Origin: Gemmiger sp. An120
Lineage (GTDB): Bacteria; Bacillota; Clostridia; Oscillospirales; Ruminococcaceae
Length of the DNA stretch: 64,000 nucleotides
Assembly (NCBI RefSeq): GCF_002160955.1
Contig: NZ_NFLN01000008.1
Location: forward strand, 1-64,000
Reading direction: 5' to 3'
The notes under the pieces are model-generated. The model was not told the DNA's origin, searched no databases, and was given only the letters and a program-made list of their open reading frames with translations. The position numbers and the translations under genes were made by a program. Below, one piece after another: positions 59,121 through 64,000 of the stretch. Positions within the stretch are counted from its first letter, which is position 1. The number at the start of each line of letters is the position of its first letter.

Positions 59121-60020
59121 ATGCGCAACAAAGCGGCACTTTCCGGCAATCTGCGGGTGGTGCTGTGGGCAGCGCTGGTGGTGATAGCAGGCGCTCTGCT
59201 GGCCGGGCTGTGCGGCATCGGCCTGGCCCGGGCCCTGCCCGCCGGCGGCACGGCCGACCCGCTGCCGGTGTATACTTCTCTGAGCCTGGCGGCGGAGGAC
59301 GAGCCCCTGCTGCCCGTCTGGCAGCGGTACGATCCGGAACAGGTCACCGACACCGAGGAGGAGGAAGTTTTCATCGATCTGGGCTGGATCTACGCGTATA
59401 TGTTCTGGCCCATGGGGATCTACGATTCCCAGGAGGAAGTGCCGCAGGACCCGCTCGCCTTTAAAAGGCTGGTCACCGAAGACATCCTTGCCTACTATCT
59501 GCTTGATTACCCGCTGCCCGACACCCTGCTGCTGACCAACCTGTACAGCGGCCGGATGGTGGAACAGACCGATGTGCGGATGGATCTGGCCCTCGGGCAG
59601 GACAGCACCGGGACGCAGATATCGCTGCGGCTGCGTTTTCCCGGTGAGGCAGCGGCCCGCGCCTCGCAGCTGGATCAGGCGGTGGAACTGGTGCAGAACG
59701 GGCTGTGCGAGTTTCTGGGCGGCGAACGGAACACGCTGCTGGGCATCTCGGCGGAAGGGTGGTATTCCCTTACCGAGGGCGCCCCGTTTGAGCTGCTGGA
59801 CCGGCTGCAGAACCGTCCTCTTTCGGAAATGCCCGCGGATACCAGCCTGGATGTGCGGCTGCAGCAGCTGTGCGACGAGCTGATGCTGGACGCGCAGATC
59901 ATCCGGCTGGAAAACGAGGTGCTGCTGACCCTGACCGACCGGTACGGCAGCGGGATGCTCTGCATCTACTACGACGCCCGCCTGTGCTGTGTGAGCGGGG
60001 TTGCCATACAGATGGTCTGA
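59121..60020 (+). CDS. Membrane-anchored protein, second tandem paralogue
   Basis: 299 residues. Membrane helix about 12-38, then DPLPVYTSLSLAAEDEPLLP and an outside domain ending YGSGMLCIYYDARLCCVSG. It is the paralogue of the preceding gene. The middle segment contains an acidic run (TDTEEEEVF) absent from the paralogue. GAGGGGGGAAG precedes the ATG. No enzyme motif is visible, so a binding or sensing role at the outer membrane face is inferred. Confidence 0.75.
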   Translation: MRNKAALSGNLRVVLWAALVVIAGALLAGLCGIGLARALPAGGTADPLPVYTSLSLAAEDEPLLPVWQRYDPEQVTDTEEEEVFIDLGWIYAYMFWPMGIYDSQEEVPQDPLAFKRLVTEDILAYYLLDYPLPDTLLLTNLYSGRMVEQTDVRMDLALGQDSTGTQISLRLRFPGEAAARASQLDQAVELVQNGLCEFLGGERNTLLGISAEGWYSLTEGAPFELLDRLQNRPLSEMPADTSLDVRLQQLCDELMLDAQIIRLENEVLLTLTDRYGSGMLCIYYDARLCCVSGVAIQMV

Positions 60021-60046
60021 TCCATAGCAAGAGGGAGAGGGAACCC

Positions 60047-61159
60047 ATGAAACGAGAGGAACAACAGCCCGGCGCGCGCCGGGTCTACCACAAGGACCCC
60101 AAGGCCGCCCGGCGTCGCCGCCGCCGGCGCCGGCGGTTGCGCACCGTGGCGCTTCTGGCGGTGCTGGCCATGCTGGCATGCAGCGTGTACTGGATGCTGG
60201 CGGGGGCCGACGGCCCCGATGCCGAGGCAGTGGCGCCGGCGCCCACCGCCACACCCGCGCCCACGGCGCAGCCCTCGCCCGAGCCGGACGAGGAGGACGG
60301 AGAGGAGGGCGATACCGCCGCCCCCACCGTCACCCCGGCCCCGGCGGGGGATACCCCGGAGCAGGCCCAGGCCCGGGCCGCGCTGGACGCCTATCTGGAC
60401 AGCCTGCCCGGCAGCGTGTCGGTGCTGGCGGTGCGGCCCTCCGACGGGCTGACCTATGCCCGCAACGCTGACCAGCAGTACTACGCCGCCAGCCTGCTGA
60501 AAGCCCCCTACGCCCTGTGGCTGTATACCCGGGCCGCGGCGGGGGAGGTGAACCTGGACGAGGTGCTGCCCGGCTGGAGCCGTACCGAAGAGGTGACCCT
60601 GTCGGAGGAGGACGCGGCCGCCGGGCTGCCCAGCCCCACCCCAAAGCTGGTCACGGTGCCGGACCGCACCGCCCGGGCGGCGGTGGCCGAGATGGTAAGC
60701 AAGAGCAGCAACGGCGCGGCGGAGCAGCTGTACACCCGCTGGCCCGCCACCAGCGCCACCGGTTTTGCCGACTTTCTCACCGGGCTGGGCCTGGATATGA
60801 CCGGCCGCAACATCGCCCTGAGCCCCGCCACCAGCATGACCGGCACCCTGTCGGCTTCCGATGCGGTCAAGATCCTCACCGCGCTGCAGGCCTTCTTTGA
60901 CACCGGCACCTCCGACGCGCTGGAGCTGAAGCAGGCCTTTCTGGATGCGCGGCACACCTATCTGGTGACCGACTGGCCCATGGCCAAAAAGTACGGCAAC
61001 TGGAAAGGCGCGCTGCACGACATTGCCATCGTCTACGCCCCCGATCCCTATTATGCGGCGGTGTTTACCGACTGGGGCGACCCGGCCAAGGTGGACCCGC
61101 AATACAAGGAATACTACCGTCAGATCAGCGCCTTGCTGACCGATCTGATGGAAAGCTGA
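60047..61159 (+). CDS. Membrane-anchored serine hydrolase of the class A beta-lactamase fold
   Basis: 370 residues. The cytoplasmic tail holds a run of nine or more Arg (about residues 23-32), then one membrane helix, a Pro/Thr/Glu linker (about 60-105), then a beta-lactamase-like domain: nucleophile Ser149 in SLLK, S220-S-N222 as the SxN box, and KYGNWKG in the place of KTG. The E166-type loop is not obvious. The changes argue against antibiotic hydrolysis; a cell-wall peptidase or an inactive sensor is possible. GAGGGAGAGG precedes the ATG at 60047. Last of a five-gene unit with the two-component system. Confidence 0.82.
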   Translation: MKREEQQPGARRVYHKDPKAARRRRRRRRRLRTVALLAVLAMLACSVYWMLAGADGPDAEAVAPAPTATPAPTAQPSPEPDEEDGEEGDTAAPTVTPAPAGDTPEQAQARAALDAYLDSLPGSVSVLAVRPSDGLTYARNADQQYYAASLLKAPYALWLYTRAAAGEVNLDEVLPGWSRTEEVTLSEEDAAAGLPSPTPKLVTVPDRTARAAVAEMVSKSSNGAAEQLYTRWPATSATGFADFLTGLGLDMTGRNIALSPATSMTGTLSASDAVKILTALQAFFDTGTSDALELKQAFLDARHTYLVTDWPMAKKYGNWKGALHDIAIVYAPDPYYAAVFTDWGDPAKVDPQYKEYYRQISALLTDLMES

Positions 61160-61169
61160 ACCCGCTTCG

Positions 61170-61205
61170 ACAGCCTGTTCCCGCCCGGGAACGGGCTGTT
61201 TTTTT
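61170..61205 (+). terminator. Terminator of the two-component operon
   Basis: A 13-bp stem (61171-61183 with 61186-61198, one T-G pair) is followed by seven T. Confidence 0.9.
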
Positions 61206-61295
61206 CTGTATCTGCCGCCGCTTGCAAAAAATGGTAAAATATTCCGCTAATTTTGTGATAAAACACAGGAACTTTTCTGTTTCCGCCCTTTTTTC

Positions 61296-61322
61296 TTGAC
61301 CGGGAACATGGTATGATATAAA
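61296..61322 (+). promoter_or_regulatory. Promoter of the GH3 cluster
   Basis: TTGACC (61296-61301) and TATAAA (61317-61322) are 15 bases apart, a little short. The region 61220-61325 is clearly AT-richer than its surroundings. The start codon follows 70 bases later. Confidence 0.45.
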
Positions 61323-61391
61323 AAGTCGAATTATGCGCTTGTCGCATTTTTCAGCATAGGGGAGGGTATCCCCGAGAGGAAGGAATCTGCT

Positions 61392-61961
61392 ATGGAATTT
61401 GCCCTGTGTGCGGCGGGGTTTGCGCTGTTTGCCCTGTATGACCGGCACAGCGTGCGGCCGCTGGCCCCGGTTTGCGGCGGGGCCTTCGCGGCGGGTCTTG
61501 CCTGTCTGGCGGCGGCCACGGCGCTGGCGGTTTGGACCGCGCCGGCGGTGCGCGGTGCGGGCGGCTGGGCGCTGCTGGCGGCGGCGCTGGTGTTTCTGGC
61601 GCTGGAAATCTACACCCTGTTTTTTGCGCTTCCCTTTTCCGACACCTATGTGCAGCAATCCCAGGGCCGGCTGGCCTACACCGAGGGGGTCTACGCCCTC
61701 TGCCGGCATCCCGGCGTGCTCTGGTTCGCGGGCGGGTATCTGTGCCTGGCCGGGGCCATGGGCAGCGGGCGGCTGTGGGGGTTCTGCCTGCTGATGAGCG
61801 GGCTGGATGTGGCCTATGTGGTGCTGCAGGATCTGTGGACCTTTCCCCGCACCTTTGACAACTACCCGGAATACCGGTCTCTGGCGCCTTTTCTGATCCC
61901 GAATCCCGCCAGCCTGCGCCGCTGTATACAGACTTTGCGAAAGGAGGTCCGCCGCGGATGA
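61392..61961 (+). CDS. Membrane methyltransferase-like protein (isoprenylcysteine/phospholipid methyltransferase type)
   Basis: 189 residues with about five membrane helices. The C-terminal part matches the integral-membrane methyltransferase signature: GVYALCRHPGVLWFAGGYL (the RHP motif binding S-adenosylmethionine) and FDNYPEYRSLAPFLIP near the end. I recall similar RHP-containing proteins encoded in gut clostridia without a tested function. GGAAGG precedes the ATG at 61392. The stop overlaps the GH3 gene by 4 bases (ATGA). Confidence 0.75.
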   Translation: MEFALCAAGFALFALYDRHSVRPLAPVCGGAFAAGLACLAAATALAVWTAPAVRGAGGWALLAAALVFLALEIYTLFFALPFSDTYVQQSQGRLAYTEGVYALCRHPGVLWFAGGYLCLAGAMGSGRLWGFCLLMSGLDVAYVVLQDLWTFPRTFDNYPEYRSLAPFLIPNPASLRRCIQTLRKEVRRG

Positions 61962-63568
61962 ATCTGGAAGAACAACTGGAACAACAGGACTACCAGGCGG
62001 TATGGAACCGCTACTGCGGATTCCTGGATCTTTCCATGGAAGACTATATGCGCATCCAGCGCCGGCTGATGGAAGAGCAGATCCGCCTGTGGAGCGCCAG
62101 CGCCCTGGGGCAGAGCATCCTGCGGGGCAAACGGCCCGCCACCATTGAGGAATTCCGCCAGCAGGTGCCCCTGACCAGCTACGAGGACTACGCCGACGTG
62201 CTGCTGCGCAAGCAGGCGGACATGCTGCCCGGCACCCCGGTGATCTGGATCCAGACCACCTGGGAGGGTGGGCGGCACCCCATCAAGGTGGCCCCCTACA
62301 CCCGGGCCATGCTGGACACCTTCCGGGACAATGTGGTCTCCTGCCTGATTCTGAGCACCAGCAAGGGGCGGGGGCAGTTCAACGTGTCCCCCACCGATAA
62401 ATTCCTGTACGGGCTGGCCCCGCTGCCCTACGCCACCGGCCTGTTCCCGCTGACCCTGAACGAGGCCATCGGCATCGAGTTCCTGCCCGCCGTCAAGGAC
62501 GCGGTGGAGATGAGTTTCAGCCAGCGCAACAAGCTGGGCTTCAAGATGGCCATGCAGCGGGACGTGGAGTTCTTCTTCGGTCTCGGCAGCGTGGCCTACG
62601 CGGTCAGCCTGAGCCTGGGCGAGATGAGCGGCAAGGGAGGCAAGCTGCGCCCGGCCGATCTGCTGAAGTTCAAGCCCTCCATGCTGCTGCGCATTCTGCG
62701 GGCCAAGTCCCGCTGCAAGCGGGAAAACCGGCCCCTGCGCCCGTCGGACCTGTTCCATCTGAAAGGCTTTATGGTGGCGGGCACCGACAACCGCTGCTAC
62801 AAGGACGATCTGGAAGAGCTGTGGGGCATCCGGCCCATGGAGCTGTTTGCCGGCACCGAGCCCTCCATCATCGGCACCGAGATCTGGAACCGCAGCGGCA
62901 TGTACTTCTTCCCGGACACCTGCTTTTACGAGTTTCTGCCCGAGCGGGACATGCTGCGCCTGATGGACGAGCCGGACTACCAGCCCCGCACCTGCCTGAT
63001 GGACGAGGTACAGCCCGGCGAAAAGTACGAACTGATCCTGACGGTGCTCAAGGGCGGCGCCTTTGCCCGCTACCGGGTGGGGGACACCTATCGCTGCCTG
63101 GGCCTGTCCAGCCGGGAGGACGGCACCCATATCCCCCGGTTCGAGTATGTGGACCGGGTGCCGGACATCATCGACATCGCGGGCTTTACCCGCATCTCGG
63201 CCAACGGCATCCGCTCGGTGATCGAGCTCAGCGGCCTGCCGGTGACCGGCTGGGTGGCCGCCAAGGAATTCACCAGCGAAAACCGGCCCTATTTCCACCT
63301 GTACGTGGAGATTCAGCGGGAGGCGTTCCTCAAGCACGCCATCAGCACCGACGTGCTGCGGGATCTGTTGACCACCTATTTCAAGTACACCGATCAGGAT
63401 TACCGGGACCTGAAAAAGCTGCTGGGCATGGACCCGCTGCGGGTCACGGTGCTGCGCACCGGTTCCTTTGCGGCCTATGAGGCGCGGCACGGCCGCCGCC
63501 CCCGGCAGATGAACCCGGACCGGTACCAGCTGGATGAACTGCTGGCCTGTGCCGGCGAGGGGAGGTAA
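61958..63568 (+). CDS. GH3-family acyl-adenylating-type enzyme
   Basis: 536 residues of the GH3 superfamily, whose plant members join amino acids to auxin or jasmonate through an acyl-AMP; bacterial members are little studied. Family hallmarks are VPLTSYEDYADVL, FAGTEPSIIGTE (motif II-like) and FARYRVGDTYRCLGL (motif III-like), with DIAGFTRISAN near the C-terminal domain. The first ATP-binding loop (usually TSGTT-G) reads TTWEGGRHP here, so nucleotide binding may be altered. AAAGGAGG precedes the ATG. It is coupled to the methyltransferase-like gene. Confidence 0.8.
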   Translation: MNLEEQLEQQDYQAVWNRYCGFLDLSMEDYMRIQRRLMEEQIRLWSASALGQSILRGKRPATIEEFRQQVPLTSYEDYADVLLRKQADMLPGTPVIWIQTTWEGGRHPIKVAPYTRAMLDTFRDNVVSCLILSTSKGRGQFNVSPTDKFLYGLAPLPYATGLFPLTLNEAIGIEFLPAVKDAVEMSFSQRNKLGFKMAMQRDVEFFFGLGSVAYAVSLSLGEMSGKGGKLRPADLLKFKPSMLLRILRAKSRCKRENRPLRPSDLFHLKGFMVAGTDNRCYKDDLEELWGIRPMELFAGTEPSIIGTEIWNRSGMYFFPDTCFYEFLPERDMLRLMDEPDYQPRTCLMDEVQPGEKYELILTVLKGGAFARYRVGDTYRCLGLSSREDGTHIPRFEYVDRVPDIIDIAGFTRISANGIRSVIELSGLPVTGWVAAKEFTSENRPYFHLYVEIQREAFLKHAISTDVLRDLLTTYFKYTDQDYRDLKKLLGMDPLRVTVLRTGSFAAYEARHGRRPRQMNPDRYQLDELLACAGEGR

Positions 63569-63573
63569 GCGGC

Positions 63574-64000
63574 ATGGACATCTACGGGTATATTTCCGCC
63601 ATTGCGGTGTTCGTGTACGCCTGCCAGTTCCTGATCTTTCTGGCGGTGAAGAAAAACCGCGTGGTGCGCCAGTTCCTGGTGCTGCTCTTCACCATGATCT
63701 GCTGGACCGGCGGTTCGCTGCTGATGCGCTGGCAGATGCCGCCGGACTATGTGTTCTGGTATCATGTGTCCCTGGGCGGGCTGCTGCTCATGTCCTACGC
63801 CTACTACCGGTTCATGAACGCCTTTGTGGACAGGCCCGGTTCCGGCGCGGACAAGCTGTATCTGGTGATCCTGCTGGCGGTCTTTCTGGGCAATATCCCC
63901 TCCGGCTTCTTTATGCGTTGGCCGGTCATGGTACAGCGGGGCGACCGGGTGGAGTTCGTCTACGACGCCATCCACTGGCCGGTGGTCTTTCTGTTCCTGA
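63574..64000 (+). CDS. Multi-pass membrane protein, cut by the window end
   Basis: The open frame begins with ATG at 63574 behind GGGGAGG, 5 bases after the GH3 stop, and runs off the window after 142 codons. At least four membrane helices are seen (YISAIAVFVYACQFLIFLAV, FLVLLFTMICWTGGSLLM, VFWYHVSLGGLLLMSYAYY, LYLVILLAVFLGNIPSGFF). The spacing resembles the seven-helix N-terminal sensor of some histidine kinases or GGDEF proteins, but the C-terminal part that would decide lies outside. Confidence 0.6.
   Translation, partial: MDIYGYISAIAVFVYACQFLIFLAVKKNRVVRQFLVLLFTMICWTGGSLLMRWQMPPDYVFWYHVSLGGLLLMSYAYYRFMNAFVDRPGSGADKLYLVILLAVFLGNIPSGFFMRWPVMVQRGDRVEFVYDAIHWPVVFLFL

Noticed and set aside
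60047-61159. Antibiotic-resistance beta-lactamase
   Set aside because: SxxK and SxN are kept, but the KTG box and the Glu loop are altered, and the protein has a cytoplasmic poly-Arg tail and membrane anchor; a resistance role is not supported.
1-64000. tRNA or rRNA genes, CRISPR arrays, insertion sequences or prophage genes
   Set aside because: No cloverleaf-type sequence, regular spaced repeats, transposase, integrase or phage structural gene was seen in any intergenic gap or coding region.

Overview
The window is a gene-dense, GC-rich stretch with about 59 protein-coding genes, AGGAGG-type ribosome binding sites and short intergenic gaps. There are no rRNA or tRNA genes, CRISPR arrays or recognisable mobile elements. 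Gene content points to a strictly anaerobic, Gram-positive-type gut bacterium. The markers are a class 1B dihydroorotate dehydrogenase (PyrD plus PyrK), a trimeric NAD-linked [FeFe]-hydrogenase, pyruvate phosphate dikinase, many Cys-lipobox lipoproteins, and SdpI, NusG domain II and FUSC family proteins. A high-GC member of the Oscillospirales (Faecalibacterium/Gemmiger/Subdoligranulum-like) is my best guess. It is an inference from content, not from a marker-gene comparison.

Layout. (1) 0.2-8.9 kb, minus: a pyrimidine operon pyrC-pyrF-pyrK-pyrD-pyrE-carA-carB behind a strong promoter and a leader terminator that looks like an attenuator; cysE diverges from it. (2) 10-18 kb, minus: three small membrane proteins, then glmU(C-terminal half)-pth-mfd and a foldase-like lipoprotein with its own promoter. 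(3) 18-20.7 kb, plus: ppdK, with codon use typical of a very highly expressed gene. (4) 20.8-26.2 kb: a MarR regulator with a FUSC transporter that is frameshifted in a run of seven cytosines, two unrelated lipoproteins, a NusG-II protein and CobO. (5) 26.3-35.6 kb: a hydrogenase region in two divergent halves. The minus half has two DRTGG proteins, an ATPase, a sensory-type hydrogenase homologue, a PHP phosphoesterase and a membrane protein. The plus half is the NAD-linked hydrogenase hydC-ATPase-2Fe2S-hydB-hydA.

(6) 35.7-41.4 kb: TetR diverging from a lone glycogen branching enzyme, then a thioesterase, an MFS permease, GtrA and a histidine phosphatase. (7) 41.4-47.6 kb: a GntR regulator diverging from a four-gene operon (beta-hydroxyacid dehydrogenase, four-carbon sugar-acid kinase, membrane alpha/beta-hydrolase, cyclase-family hydrolase), with a palindromic operator inside the promoter. 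(8) 47.8-50.4 kb: one gene fusing a CoA-disulfide-reductase-like flavoprotein, a rhodanese, a sulfite-reductase-like domain and a ferredoxin. (9) 50.5-55.9 kb: cca, a membrane metallophosphoesterase, a P-loop kinase, a small lipoprotein and coaBC. (10) 56-61.2 kb: a two-component system run together with two tandem paralogous membrane-anchored proteins and a beta-lactamase-fold serine hydrolase. (11) 61.4 kb to the end: a methyltransferase-like membrane protein, a GH3-family adenylating-type enzyme and a truncated multi-pass membrane protein.

The most interesting material is the fused sulfur enzyme (47783-50371), the GntR-controlled sugar-acid operon (42547-47609), the two-component operon with direct-repeat sites (55983-61159), the GH3 cluster (61392-64000) and a structured element that recurs just after four stop codons (at 180-202, 9871-9931, 10001-10051 and 26251-26309).
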